Part shown: piece after piece, positions 1-9,023 of the stretch
How positions within the stretch are numbered: the stretch's first letter is position 1
How the letters are laid out: the number at the start of each line of letters is the position of its first letter
Source: Vibrio lentus
Lineage (GTDB): Bacteria > Pseudomonadota > Gammaproteobacteria > Enterobacterales > Vibrionaceae
Reading direction: 5' to 3'
NCBI RefSeq assembly: GCF_002875945.1
Contig: NZ_MCZK01000118.1
Location: forward strand, 1 to 64,000
DNA length: 64,000 bases
Position numbers and translations under genes: made by a program
Notes under the pieces: generated by a model
Seen by the model: the letters and a program-made list of their open reading frames with translations, nothing else
The model's database searches: none
What the model was told of the DNA's origin: nothing

Positions 1-466
1 GGTAATAGCCATTATACGATGTACGCACATCGTCTTAACGAGTTTGATAATGCCACATCTAACTGAAAACGAAACCTTTTTCTTTCATTTTTATTCTAAG
101 TGCTCGCATAACCACCACTACGCTAGTTTTTCAATCATATCTGCCAGTTTGAGAGTGAATAAAATGTGACTAAACTCTCGTTAAGCTCAAGGTCTAACGT
201 CGCAGTTAGTTTATTATTTTTTGAGAGGGAGTTTGGGGTGAATTTATAAACCGATATTGAATGTTATTTCCTCAGCAATGCAGGCAAACTCTGAGGTTGA
301 ACGTGTTAACACAATCGAGATTTAAGCCAAATTTATAAGTGCGTTTATAACAATGAGGATGCATCGATTTAACTTACGAACGATTCGTATTATTCATTAA
401 AGTAATCCCAAATGAGTAGAGTGATACACGCCTCTGTGCGTTCGCAGAAAAAAGTAACGAATTTAG
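1..466. other. Gene-free left edge
   Basis: No convincing coding sequence is visible in the first 466 bases, which are AT-rich and full of stops on both strands. A short inverted repeat, TACGAA-CGA-TTCGTA at 375-389, lies upstream of the exporter gene and could be an operator or chance. The promoter of the downstream gene presumably lies here, but I cannot place it. Confidence 0.5.
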
Positions 467-547
467 TTGATAATTCACGCAAAAGTCTCGTCATTCCGTC
501 TGTCGTTTGGTACATTTGCCGCACATTTTGTCTCGCCTAAAATACCC

Positions 548-1711
548 ATGCCTTCTCAGTTCAGAATTAACAAAATTGTTGAAATTGGTGACACTCTTCA
601 CCGCAGCGGCTGTGCTCCCTATAAGCTTGAAAAGTACACACAATTCTATGCAAAAAAGCATGGTGTGGATGTGATGATCCAAGCAACGCCAACCGCGATT
701 AATTATCAATTTCCAGACGATAACAACGCCGTTATTCTCAAGCGCCTAAAGCCTGCTTCAATTAACCTGAGTTTGTTGGCAAATACCATCATTCGTATTA
801 ACCAACCGAGCAGTGAGCCAGTGCCAGAGCCTGTCGGCTACTCTAAGTTTGTGACCGCACTAGCTAATATGGGCATTCCACCAGCGTACTTGATGCTAGT
901 CGGCAGTACGTTGGAAGCGGTTGGCTTTTCTGCGTTATTGGGCTTGATGGTTTGGGTATGTCAGCAAGTCCTGCATTCACGTCGCGCAATTGCGGTTGAA
1001 TTTATCTCTGCATTATTGACGGGTATCTTTGTGGCGTTTTTGGCAAGCACTGGTTTGCCAATCCCTGTGTGGGCGTTGTGTATTGCGTCAATCGTCTTGT
1101 TTGTCCCCGGATTATCGATAGCTAACGCATTAGAATGTTTGGCGTTTAACGATCTCGTCTCGGGTACCAGTTTGCTAGGGCAGAGTGCCTTAACGCTGAT
1201 CAAGCTGTTTGTTGGAATTATCATGGGTCTCAATATTGGTGAAGCGATATGGGGACAAGCAGTTTCTATCGACTATACCAATGCGGTGCCAGTGTGGATG
1301 CACATATCAGGCTTGGTGTTGATCTCTGTGTCTATCGGTGTGATGTTCAATGCTCGCCCTAAAGACATCTTACTTGGCTTGCCAGTTGCGGTTCTGGGTA
1401 TGTGGGGGCCATTCTATCTTGGTTTTGATAGTGGTTGGGTTGTGGGTACTTGGGTAACCACCGTTCTTATCACTTTATATGGGACTTGGATTGCTAAAAA
1501 AATGGAGCTCACAGGGTCTATTTATATCGTGCAAGGGATCATCATCTTGGTTCCGGGTAGCCGTGTATTGGTGAGTGCGAGCCAATCGGTGTTCGAACAA
1601 TCTATCTTGCCGATCCCTAGTATCGGTTTATCGGCGCTGTTTATGTTCTCTGCGATTGTGGCAGGGCAAATCACAGCGTACTCGATCTATTCACCAAAAG
1701 TGGAACGTTAA
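548..1711 (+). CDS. ThrE-type threonine/serine exporter family membrane protein
   Basis: This is a single-chain protein of about 387 residues with the ThrE layout. A soluble N-terminal region (about residues 1-100) carries the family signature of a GDTLHRSGCAPYKLE-like start and a VMIQATPTAI segment. About ten hydrophobic segments follow, in two sets, corresponding to the two halves found as separate genes in other bacteria. The family exports threonine, serine or small peptides across the inner membrane, driven by the membrane potential; the substrate here is unknown. I chose the ATG at 548 because the family normally begins near the INKIVEIGDTLH segment. A TTG at 467 would add 27 residues, and neither start has a strong ribosome binding site. 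It is followed by a hairpin terminator, so it is probably monocistronic. Confidence 0.85.
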   Translation: MPSQFRINKIVEIGDTLHRSGCAPYKLEKYTQFYAKKHGVDVMIQATPTAINYQFPDDNNAVILKRLKPASINLSLLANTIIRINQPSSEPVPEPVGYSKFVTALANMGIPPAYLMLVGSTLEAVGFSALLGLMVWVCQQVLHSRRAIAVEFISALLTGIFVAFLASTGLPIPVWALCIASIVLFVPGLSIANALECLAFNDLVSGTSLLGQSALTLIKLFVGIIMGLNIGEAIWGQAVSIDYTNAVPVWMHISGLVLISVSIGVMFNARPKDILLGLPVAVLGMWGPFYLGFDSGWVVGTWVTTVLITLYGTWIAKKMELTGSIYIVQGIIILVPGSRVLVSASQSVFEQSILPIPSIGLSALFMFSAIVAGQITAYSIYSPKVER

Positions 1712-1754
1712 TCTGACTAGATTACTGCTGCCGTTCAGGCACACTCGTTTCCTC

Positions 1755-1790
1755 AACAAACACAGCTCGATGGCTGTGTTTGTTCGTTTT
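1755..1790 (+). terminator. Rho-independent terminator after the ThrE-type exporter
   Basis: A perfect 12-bp stem (1755-1766 with 1773-1784) has a 6-base loop and is followed by CGTTTT. It sits 43 bases past the exporter stop codon. Confidence 0.75.
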
Positions 1791-1909
1791 AGAGCCGCTC
1801 TTTTCCGACGTTAGGTTTATCTTGAGATAATTGGTTGGATTTGTGCTCGCTAAGCCTAGCAAGAGTCATTAAAATGGACGTAAATTCTATTTAAATGAAG
1901 TATTAACGT

Positions 1910-2248
1910 ATGTCTTTACCTCCTTGTCCGCAATGCCAATCTGAATATGTCTACCCAGACCAAAACAACCTAATCTGCCCTGAGTGTGCCTATGAATGGA
2001 ATCCGGAAGAAGAACGTTTAGAAAGAGAAGCTGCGCGTGTTAAGGACGTGAATGGTGTTGTATTAGAAAGCGGCGATAAAGTTACCTTCATTAAAGATCT
2101 AAAAATTAAAGGCAGTTCTTCTGTACTGAAAATCGGTACCAAAGCGGTGATTCGACGCATCAATGAAGGTAAAGATCACCAGCTAGATTGTAAGCTTGAT
2201 GGCGGCGGTGAAATGTTGGTGACTGCAAAGTACGTGAAAAAGCAGTAA
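1910..2248 (+). CDS. yjdM: YjdM/PhnA-type zinc-ribbon protein
   Basis: This is a 112-residue protein. Its N-terminal zinc ribbon has CPQC (residues 6-9) and CPEC (residues 24-27), followed by the AYEWNPEEE segment typical of YjdM (formerly PhnA). The C-terminal half (about 45-112) is the small beta-barrel PhnA domain, with GDKVTFIKDLKIKG and a KYVKK end. Length and organisation match the E. coli protein. Despite the old name, the family is not established as a phosphonate enzyme, so the function is unknown. It appears to be a stand-alone gene with about 100 bases to the next one. Confidence 0.92.
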   Translation: MSLPPCPQCQSEYVYPDQNNLICPECAYEWNPEEERLEREAARVKDVNGVVLESGDKVTFIKDLKIKGSSSVLKIGTKAVIRRINEGKDHQLDCKLDGGGEMLVTAKYVKKQ

Positions 2249-2349
2249 CCATTCTTTCGGACGGTTGTCGTAAATGTTCAATGCTTTTGGGCCGTTATTG
2301 AGCATACTGACTGGAAAACAGAGTCAAACTCAAACGTTAGAGAATCAAA

Positions 2350-2772
2350 ATGATCAGAGAATACAGCGCAGCCGACACCGAAACGGTTCTAGATATCTGG
2401 CTTACGGCTTCCATTAAGGCGCACAACTTCGTGGCGCCTGAATTTTGGGAGTCGCAAGTGGGTAATATGCGCGACATCTATCTTCCTGCATCACGAACCT
2501 ACGTGTTTCAAGTTGATGGTAAAGTTCGCGGGTTTTATTCACTCTATGAAGGGTTATTAGCGGCTATCTTTGTCTGCCCTGAGCATCAAGGGAGTGGCAT
2601 TGGGAAGCACCTCATGCAACATGCCAAGCTTGAATGCCCGAACTTGTCTTTGAATGTGTACAAAGAGAATCAAGCGACCATTGATTTCTACCTTTCTCAA
2701 GGCTTTAACATCGTAAGTGAACAAGCCGACGAGCACACAGGGCACCGAGAGTACACCATGCAGTTAGCCTAG
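2350..2772 (+). CDS. GNAT family N-acetyltransferase
   Basis: This 140-residue single-domain GNAT protein transfers an acetyl group from acetyl-CoA to an unidentified amine. The acetyl-CoA pyrophosphate-binding loop is seen as the HQGSGIGKHLM segment (about residues 80-90), following an IFVCPEHQG beta strand. The C-terminal LNVYKENQATIDFYLSQGF segment is the usual motif-B/C end of the fold. It resembles the E. coli YjaB/YiaC type in size and ending. It is the first of three GNAT genes in a row, all on the same strand. Confidence 0.88.
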   Translation: MIREYSAADTETVLDIWLTASIKAHNFVAPEFWESQVGNMRDIYLPASRTYVFQVDGKVRGFYSLYEGLLAAIFVCPEHQGSGIGKHLMQHAKLECPNLSLNVYKENQATIDFYLSQGFNIVSEQADEHTGHREYTMQLA

Positions 2773-2823
2773 CGTTGGGCTTAGTGAATAGTCAGACGAG
2801 CATTAGGCAGGAATAGAAGTTAT

Positions 2824-3318
2824 ATGGATATAGTCAAAGCCGACATGGCGCACTCGAATGCGTTCCACCATTATGTAAACGCTTGTATCGATGATGGACT
2901 GGAAATCTATACCGGTATTTCTGATGGTAGCGATACGTATTTAAAAAGGCGAATAGCTTATTCAAAAGGTGAGTGTTTGCCTGAAGGGTGGACGCCAGCT
3001 TCAACTTACTTTTGTATCGAGTCTGGTCAGATTCTTGGCGTGATTAGAGTTCGTCACGGCACCAGTGAATATATTCATGACGTTATCGGGCACATCGGCT
3101 ATGAGACTCTGCCACAAGCAAGAGGGCGAGGTATCGCCAGTCATATGCTGTCTTGGGTTCAGCGTCATATACTTACAGAAAGCGCTATTATTACTTGTGA
3201 GTACGGCAATATTGCTTCGCAAAAAGTGATTGAGAAGTGTGGCGGCCAGTTCTTAAATACCTTTTATTCAGAGCAAGATCATCAAGAGGTGTTGCGCTAT
3301 CAGCTAGACCCAAAATGA
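2824..3318 (+). CDS. GNAT family N-acetyltransferase
   Basis: This 164-residue GNAT protein has the cofactor loop as PQARGRGIASHML (about residues 98-110). Before it are the IGYETLP strand and an ILGVIRVRHG core strand, and ITCEYGNIASQKVIEKCG follows. The ending is typical of predicted acetyltransferases acting on small molecules or proteins; the substrate is unknown. It lies 51 bases after the previous GNAT gene and may be co-transcribed with it. A hairpin terminator follows. Confidence 0.88.
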   Translation: MDIVKADMAHSNAFHHYVNACIDDGLEIYTGISDGSDTYLKRRIAYSKGECLPEGWTPASTYFCIESGQILGVIRVRHGTSEYIHDVIGHIGYETLPQARGRGIASHMLSWVQRHILTESAIITCEYGNIASQKVIEKCGGQFLNTFYSEQDHQEVLRYQLDPK

Positions 3319-3380
3319 ACACTAAAGTATGGCACTTTCTTAAGTTCACCTACTTTCCGTTAGTGAAATTTTATTAAATA

Positions 3381-3412
3381 GAAGCCACCATTGATGGTGG
3401 TTTCTTTGGTTA
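3381..3412 (+). terminator. Hairpin terminator after the second GNAT gene
   Basis: A 10-bp stem with one G-T pair (3381-3390 with 3395-3404) and a TTGA loop is followed by a T-rich stretch. Confidence 0.6.
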
Positions 3413-3440
3413 TAGTTCATCGATTATTGTTGGGTATATT

Positions 3441-3872
3441 TTGAAGTATTCGACAAGACCCGCTCAGTCACCAGATTATGAATTTCTGTTCGAGCTAAAA
3501 AAGGCGGCTGAATTTGAGCCAATCAAAGCTGTTTTTGGCTGGGATGACCAAATTCAACGAGATATACACGCTGAAGAGTGGGCAGAGGAAAGGCCTGAAA
3601 TCATTGAGTATCAGGGCAAAGTGATTGGCAGTGTGTTGCTGCAAGACAAAGGTGACTACTTCTACTTTTGCCGATTCTTCTTGTTGCCTGAATATCATGG
3701 CAAGGGCATTGGTAGCCAAATCCTCACCGATTGCTTAGCTTACGCAGACAAGCTCAGTAAGCCAGTTGAGTTGTGTTACCTGAAAGGTAATCGAGTTGGA
3801 GAACTGTATTTAAGATTTGGTTTCGAAATCACCTCGCAAAACGACCAGTTTGTATATATGTGGCGTAAATAG
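3441..3872 (+). CDS. GNAT family N-acetyltransferase
   Basis: This 143-residue GNAT protein has the acetyl-CoA loop as YHGKGIGSQIL (about residues 83-93). It follows the FCRFFLLPE strand and ends with a VGELYLRFGFEI segment. The substrate is unknown. The start is a TTG at 3441 (the reading is TTG-AAG-TAT) with only a weak upstream purine stretch. The length fits the family and there is no better in-frame ATG close by. It begins about 30 bases after a terminator, so it probably has its own promoter. Confidence 0.85.
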   Translation: MKYSTRPAQSPDYEFLFELKKAAEFEPIKAVFGWDDQIQRDIHAEEWAEERPEIIEYQGKVIGSVLLQDKGDYFYFCRFFLLPEYHGKGIGSQILTDCLAYADKLSKPVELCYLKGNRVGELYLRFGFEITSQNDQFVYMWRK

Positions 3873-4012
3873 ACATTCATTCAAAATGATCACACCGTGT
3901 CTGTAACTTGATAGGCACCTGACACCCATCTAACGTAAAACCTTGTAAAGCTCCATATGCTTGATGACTAAGTGATTACACTTAGAACAGATCGAGCGTA
4001 AGGGAGTGTGCA

Positions 4013-5374
4013 ATGAATTATTACCCAACTTCAAAAATTGTGGGTGAACAAAGGTTTGGTTTTGGGCCTAGATTAGGTCAAACAGCCTATTATTCGCCTT
4101 TAGAACAGTTGGATAAAAAGCCATTTATTCATCAGTCCATTCATGCTTTACCCACAACCGAATCTATCCTGATAACCGTCGGCGAGAATCTTGAACAGCG
4201 AAAGAAAGCCAAGGGTGATGAGCAAAAGATGCAAGCAATGAAGAAAGAGGTACAGTCTTTTCTTCGTTCTCACTACCGACAACAAGCTCAAGCTCGCCAT
4301 CTGCAAAGCGTTGAAACGCCTTATGGTTTTCAAGAGCGCATCATTCAGTTTTGGAGTAACCACTTCGCCATCTCGGTCGATAATCGAAAATTAATGCCCT
4401 TGGCCGCCAGCATTGAAAACGATGTGGTTCGCAAGCATTGGAATGGTAATTTCAGCGACATGCTGATGGCTTCTTCAAAACATCCAGCCATGCTTCTTTA
4501 TCTAGATAATCAACTCTCGATTGGGCCCAATTCCAAAGTCGGTAAGCGCCGTGATAAGGGGCTGAATGAAAACCTCGCTCGTGAAATTCTAGAACTCCAT
4601 ACCCTAGGTGTTGATGGTTCCTATACCCAACAAGATGTAATTGCCTTGGCGAAGGCGATTTCGGGGTGGGGCATTAAATTCCAATCCCCAAACGCTGGTT
4701 TTCGATTTGCTAATAACCTCCATGAGCCCGGCAGCATTACCTTACTTGGAAAATCCTACTCCCAATCCGGTATCTCGCAAGGGGAGTCGTGTTTGCAAAC
4801 CTTAGCGACTCACAAAGACACAGCGAAACATTTGGTTGATAAGCTTTGCCAGCATTTTATTGGTGATACGCCTAAATACCTTTCAGAAAAAATGGTCGCG
4901 ACCTATCTAAAAGGTAATGGTGAGTTACTGCCCGTTTACCGCTTGTTACTGGGAAGCACAGAGGCAAATGAACCCAAGCCCAATCGATTTAGACCGCCGA
5001 AAGAGTGGCTATTTGCGGTACTTCGCAGCGCTGACATTCCACTTAACGACAAGCAAGCACTGAATACTCTCAACACATTAGGCCAACCACCTTTTAAGCC
5101 GGGTTCACCGGCAGGGTGGTCGGATCAAGACAGAGACTACAACAGCCCTTCGGCATTAACTCAACGTATGCAAGTCGCTAATAGGCTCGCCTCAATCGCG
5201 ATAAAATCGGCTAAGACCTCGGGTACAAAACCAAAGGCGGTAGTGGATGACGTGATCGCAGCTTTATATGGCGATGCGATTGATGAACATACTCAAATTG
5301 TATTGAGCAAAGCCGACAGTGCTGCAATGCAACTTTCCCTGTTGTGGTTAAGCCCACAGTTTCAATATCGTTAG
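4013..5374 (+). CDS. DUF1800 family protein
   Basis: This 453-residue protein belongs to the DUF1800 family. Recognisable segments are RFGFGPRLGQ near the N-terminus, FWSNHFAISV (about residue 112), ENLAREILELHTLGVDGSY (about 193-211) and a GQPPFKPGSPAGW segment near residue 365. The function is unknown; family members are usually paired with a DUF1501 protein, as here. I see no signal peptide, unlike its partner. The ATG at 4013 follows a good AAGGGAG binding site. Its TAG stop overlaps the ribosome binding site of the next gene, so the two are translationally linked. Confidence 0.88.
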   Translation: MNYYPTSKIVGEQRFGFGPRLGQTAYYSPLEQLDKKPFIHQSIHALPTTESILITVGENLEQRKKAKGDEQKMQAMKKEVQSFLRSHYRQQAQARHLQSVETPYGFQERIIQFWSNHFAISVDNRKLMPLAASIENDVVRKHWNGNFSDMLMASSKHPAMLLYLDNQLSIGPNSKVGKRRDKGLNENLAREILELHTLGVDGSYTQQDVIALAKAISGWGIKFQSPNAGFRFANNLHEPGSITLLGKSYSQSGISQGESCLQTLATHKDTAKHLVDKLCQHFIGDTPKYLSEKMVATYLKGNGELLPVYRLLLGSTEANEPKPNRFRPPKEWLFAVLRSADIPLNDKQALNTLNTLGQPPFKPGSPAGWSDQDRDYNSPSALTQRMQVANRLASIAIKSAKTSGTKPKAVVDDVIAALYGDAIDEHTQIVLSKADSAAMQLSLLWLSPQFQYR

Positions 5375-5382
5375 GAGTGGGT

Positions 5383-6621
5383 ATGAAAAAGACAAACGGT
5401 TCGCAGAATATGAAGTCGCAGAGTCATGAGCCACACGGTCACGGCCTAGAAAATATTAATCGCCGCCAGTTCATTGGCATTGCTACAGCTATCGGTGTGA
5501 GTGCGATGTTGCCATTTCCAAGCTTTGCCAAAACACGTTCAGACAATATCTTTGTTTGGATCTCACTGCGTGGCGCGATGGATGGGTTAAACGTTGTGGT
5601 ACCTCATGCAGATCCTGATTATGCAGGTCTAAGACCGAATATTGGTTTAAAGCCTAATCAGCTACTTAAGCTAGATAGCTTCTTTGGGTTGCACCCATAT
5701 CTTAAAAGTTGTCATCAATGGTATGAAAATAAAGAACTTAGCTTTGTTCACGCTTGTTCAACCGCTTATCGAGAGCGTTCTCATTTTGATGGGCAAAAGA
5801 TATTAGAAAACGGTACTTCCGATCCTTTTAATACAGAAGGGTGGCTTAACCGTTTGCTCACGCTGAGCTCAGGACAATACGATGGAATCGCGATTGATTC
5901 CGGCCTGCCGCTCATCATGCAGGGTGAATCTACCGTGGCAAGTTGGTATCCAAACCGCTTGAAAACACGCGATAAACAAACAGAGCTACTTGAAGAACTT
6001 TTTCAGAGTGACCAAATGCTGTCTGCTAATTTAGAAAGCGTCATGAAGATAGATGAGTTGGTGGGTGGCCAAGGTGTTGGCAAACAATTTAAGTCATTGA
6101 TGAGTAAAACGGGCGACATCTTAGCTGCTGATAACGGGCCAAATATTGCAGCACTCGAACTCGGTGGCTGGGATACTCACGCCAATCAAGGCAGCGTCAA
6201 TGGTAGGTTGAGTAACCAACTTAAAACCTTGGATGCAGGGTTAGCGGCGCTTAAGGAATCGTTAGGTTTACGCTGGAACAACACAGTGATAATAGCCGCC
6301 AGTGAGTTTGGTCGAACTGCCAAGGAAAACGGTACAAAAGGTACCGATCATGGTACAGGTAACGTCATGTTGGTTGCTGGTGGAGCGATGGTTAATAAGG
6401 CTTCAAACACATCGAGTTCAGGCACTTCTGGGGGACAAGTGATCGCTAGCTGGCCGGGGTTAAGCTCACAAAACCTTTATCAAGGGCGAGATCTCAAACC
6501 AACCACTGACATGCGAGGCGTAATCAAAGGCGTGCTAAGTCAGCATTTGTCGATAGAAACGAAGCAGCTCGACACCATCTTCCCTGATAGTGAAATGGTA
6601 AAGCCACTTCAAATGATATGA
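5383..6621 (+). CDS. DUF1501 family protein with Tat signal
   Basis: This 412-residue DUF1501 protein belongs to the alkaline-phosphatase/sulfatase-like fold group. The N-terminus has a twin-arginine signal (NRRQFIGIATAIGVSAML) ending near PSFAK, so the folded protein is probably exported by Tat. Family motifs include SLRGAMDGLN, the GGWDTHANQG segment and EFGRTAKENGTKGTDHGTGN. These carry the Asp and His residues expected of a metal site. I chose the ATG at 5383 because AGGAG lies directly upstream, formed by the end of the DUF1800 gene; a GTG at 5344 lacks this. The enzymatic activity of the family is not established. A perfect 10-bp hairpin straddles its stop codon. Confidence 0.88.
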   Translation: MKKTNGSQNMKSQSHEPHGHGLENINRRQFIGIATAIGVSAMLPFPSFAKTRSDNIFVWISLRGAMDGLNVVVPHADPDYAGLRPNIGLKPNQLLKLDSFFGLHPYLKSCHQWYENKELSFVHACSTAYRERSHFDGQKILENGTSDPFNTEGWLNRLLTLSSGQYDGIAIDSGLPLIMQGESTVASWYPNRLKTRDKQTELLEELFQSDQMLSANLESVMKIDELVGGQGVGKQFKSLMSKTGDILAADNGPNIAALELGGWDTHANQGSVNGRLSNQLKTLDAGLAALKESLGLRWNNTVIIAASEFGRTAKENGTKGTDHGTGNVMLVAGGAMVNKASNTSSSGTSGGQVIASWPGLSSQNLYQGRDLKPTTDMRGVIKGVLSQHLSIETKQLDTIFPDSEMVKPLQMI

Positions 6622-6628
6622 AGTGGCT
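6602..6628 (+). repeat. Perfect hairpin across the DUF1501 stop codon
   Basis: Arms AGCCACTTCA (6602-6611) and TGAAGTGGCT (6619-6628) pair perfectly over a 7-base loop. The TGA stop is the first three bases of the second arm. No T-run follows, so it is not a standard terminator. It could stabilise the 3' end of the mRNA. Confidence 0.5.
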
Positions 6629-6784
6629 AGAAACTTAAATCAACGAGACTTTTAATATGAGAACTGTCAGTTGAATTATAAAATAATGCTAACTATATCA
6701 ATATTTTATCAATCTGTGTTTTCGGTCTGGATTTTTAATGATAGGGTCGCCGAATAATTATATTGATAAGAATAAAGGCTTTAT

Positions 6785-7342
6785 ATGAATAAGTTTCTGA
6801 TTGTTGCATTATCTGCGGCTGCGAGTATTTCAGGATGTAAAAGCGTTCCTACTTCGGCTACAGACACATTGTCAGAACCGCAAGGTAACGGCGCATTAGC
6901 TATCGCGACCGATATATCAAAGTACGATTCAACTTACCCGTGTGTAACATTCTCGTTTGATATACAAGAAAAAGTCGATGGTAAATTGGTTGGTTCTGAA
7001 CCACAGACCTTACGTTTATTTGTGTATGAAGATACAAAGTACGCACTGTTTGATGGTATAAAACCGGGAAACTATGTATTAACACAGTTTCGATGCAATA
7101 TGCGTCGTGGTCTTGTTGCCAACGATGGAAGATCGTTTCTTAGTCTTGATCTAGAAACTGAACATACCATTAAGGCTAATACAATAACGATGTCTTCTAA
7201 CTTCATTCACGCGACTCAAGATGAAGATCGTTCCTTTGCTTTACAGGTTGGTATTTGGCAACCGAATGATGCTGTGCATTTCCAGAATCTACTGACGAAC
7301 GAAGTGAGTAACAAATGGGAAGTGAGTGACTTTGAAGGTTAG
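6785..7342 (+). CDS. Hypothetical lipoprotein
   Basis: This 185-residue protein has a lipoprotein signal peptide. A short basic start and hydrophobic core lead to a SISGC lipobox with Cys at residue 18. The mature part has mixed beta-strand character, including an ILTQFRC-like segment in the middle and a YDSTYPCVTFSF segment with a possible disulfide partner. I do not recognise the family. It stands alone, with about 160 AT-rich bases upstream and a long inverted repeat after the stop. It is predicted to be anchored to the outer or inner membrane. Confidence 0.7.
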   Translation: MNKFLIVALSAAASISGCKSVPTSATDTLSEPQGNGALAIATDISKYDSTYPCVTFSFDIQEKVDGKLVGSEPQTLRLFVYEDTKYALFDGIKPGNYVLTQFRCNMRRGLVANDGRSFLSLDLETEHTIKANTITMSSNFIHATQDEDRSFALQVGIWQPNDAVHFQNLLTNEVSNKWEVSDFEG

Positions 7343-7351
7343 TTAAGTACA

Positions 7352-7384
7352 TCACTATGGCAGTCTCCATTGCTGCCATAGTGA
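7352..7384. repeat. 12-bp inverted repeat between convergent genes
   Basis: Arms TCACTATGGCAG (7352-7363) and CTGCCATAGTGA (7373-7384) are perfect complements with a 9-base loop. They are followed by a short GTGACT tandem repeat (7381 to about 7398). The site lies between the convergent lipoprotein and LysE-type genes and may terminate or protect either transcript, although there is no clear T-run. Confidence 0.55.
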
Positions 7385-7405
7385 CTGTGACTGTGACTGA
7401 ACGAG

Positions 7406-8014
7406 TTATTTTAATGCTAACGCTAAACCAAAGGATATCAATCCAGCTCCACACGCCTGATTGAGCCTTTTCTTGGCTTTCAACAAGTGTTTTTGCAGCG
7501 TATTCGAAGTAAATAACATCGCGACAATTCCGAACCATAAGCCGTGAAGAACAATCATGTAAAGTCCATAGCCGAGAGCGACATGTTGGTTCGCAGCATC
7601 GGGTGAAATGACTTGGCTGAAGATACTCAAGAAGAACAACATGGTTTTGGGGTTGAGTACGTTACACAGAAAGCCTTGTGTCAAATAGCGCCAAGTACTG
7701 ATGTTCTCAGACGTTCCTTCCATTGGTGCGAGTTTGCTGTCTGCGCTTAAGATGCCTTTTATGCCGAGGTAAATAAGGTAAGCGGCACCAGCGTATCGAA
7801 TGATGTCGAAAATCTGCTCATTCTGTGAGATTAAGTAACTAATACCTAGCATTGAATAACTGATGTGAACGCAAATCGCTAGGCTGACCCCTATTGCTGT
7901 CCAAATGCCTGCTTGTCTTCCTTGATTGACGCTGTTCTTCAAAACTAAAACGAAATCAGCACCAGGGCTTATAACAATCAATAGTCCTAATACCGCTAAG
8001 CTCAACCACTCCAT
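7406..8014 (-). CDS. LysE/RhtB family exporter
   Basis: This 202-residue inner-membrane protein has the LysE/RhtB layout. The signature ISPGADFVLVLKNS lies at about residues 15-28. Conserved ISYLISQNEQIF, YAGAAYLIYLGI and the NPKTMLFFLSIF half-repeat follow, giving about six hydrophobic segments. The family exports amino acids or related metabolites (lysine, threonine, homoserine) using the proton gradient; the substrate here cannot be read from sequence. It is divergent from a LysR-type regulator gene 101 bases away, which is the usual arrangement for an exporter and its controller. Confidence 0.88.
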   Translation of the reverse strand: MEWLSLAVLGLLIVISPGADFVLVLKNSVNQGRQAGIWTAIGVSLAICVHISYSMLGISYLISQNEQIFDIIRYAGAAYLIYLGIKGILSADSKLAPMEGTSENISTWRYLTQGFLCNVLNPKTMLFFLSIFSQVISPDAANQHVALGYGLYMIVLHGLWFGIVAMLFTSNTLQKHLLKAKKRLNQACGAGLISFGLALALK

Positions 8015-8115
8015 AAATACTCCAACTCTCTTATTTGATGAGCCGTCATTGTATGGTTTTTATTTGCTGCCTATAATCGAAATGAATTCCATTAACCTGT
8101 GAGAAATAATCACAA

Positions 8116-9006
8116 ATGAGGCACCTTAAAGCATTTCATGTTTTCCATGTCGCAGCTCATTCTACGAGTTACAGCGACGCGGCAGAAAAACTCAATATTA
8201 CCCATGGTGCGGTGAGCAAACAGATCAAAGTTCTGGAAAACTATTTGTCTCAAACTCTGTTTTATAAGCAGGGTCGAAATGTGTGTTTGACCAAAGAGGG
8301 TGAGTTACTTAAAGGTTACACAGAGCAAGCGTTTCAGGCGTTGGATACGGGCGTTAAAAAGCTCAACCAGCTTAATAACCATGCGTTAGAAGTTTCGTGT
8401 GAACCGACTTTAACCATGCGTTGGTTAATGCCACGTTTAGGTGAGTTCTACGCCGAGTCGGGCATCGATGTTCGTTTATCCACAGCTGGTGGGGCTGTGA
8501 ATTTAGATGCGACTGGCCTCGATATGGCGATTCGCCGAGATGACTTTAAATTGACCGAGAGTTACAAACAGATACCGTTAGTCGAAGAGTGGGTAGGCCC
8601 TGTGTGTTCCCCGGATTACTGGCAACAGGTTAAAGATTATCTAGGTGATGTGAAATTACTGCACAGCAGCACACGACCAAATGCTTGGAGTCATTGGGCG
8701 TCTATCACTGAAGGCACAAATAATAGCGGAGTATTGTCACAAGCTGCTTCCAACCAGACATTTGCACACTTCTATTTTTGCTTTCAGGCAGCTGTCGATG
8801 GGTTAGGGGTAGCACTTGGGTCTTATCCACTTGTGGCCGATGATCTTGAAAGAGGTAACTTGATCGCGCCGTTTGGTTTTGTACCTTCTGGTCACCAATA
8901 CATATTGCTCACACAAGATAGCTATCAGGATGAGTCAGCTAATTCATTCGTAGCTTGGTTAAAGAGCGAGTTGTCGCAGTGTGTTCCAGTTATCAAAAAC
9001 ACATAG
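8116..9006 (+). CDS. LysR family transcriptional regulator (GcvA-like)
   Basis: This 296-residue protein has an N-terminal winged helix-turn-helix (about residues 1-60), including SYSDAAEKLNITHGAVSKQI. A LysR substrate-binding domain (about 90-290) follows, starting near LEVSCEPTLTMRWLMPRL. The SCEPTLTMRWLMPRL and AIRRDDFK segments resemble the GcvA subgroup. It is divergent from the LysE-type exporter, so the likely target is that gene, with an amino acid or related metabolite as inducer (inference). The length is normal and the ATG at 8116 is the family start. Confidence 0.88.
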   Translation: MRHLKAFHVFHVAAHSTSYSDAAEKLNITHGAVSKQIKVLENYLSQTLFYKQGRNVCLTKEGELLKGYTEQAFQALDTGVKKLNQLNNHALEVSCEPTLTMRWLMPRLGEFYAESGIDVRLSTAGGAVNLDATGLDMAIRRDDFKLTESYKQIPLVEEWVGPVCSPDYWQQVKDYLGDVKLLHSSTRPNAWSHWASITEGTNNSGVLSQAASNQTFAHFYFCFQAAVDGLGVALGSYPLVADDLERGNLIAPFGFVPSGHQYILLTQDSYQDESANSFVAWLKSELSQCVPVIKNT

Positions 9007-9023
9007 ACTCCTTACATCAGGAG

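Noticed and set aside
2248..3440. Possible integron cassette array around the GNAT genes
   Set aside because: GNAT genes with short gaps are typical of vibrio superintegrons, but the gaps are too short and I found no repeated attC-like element with matching ends.
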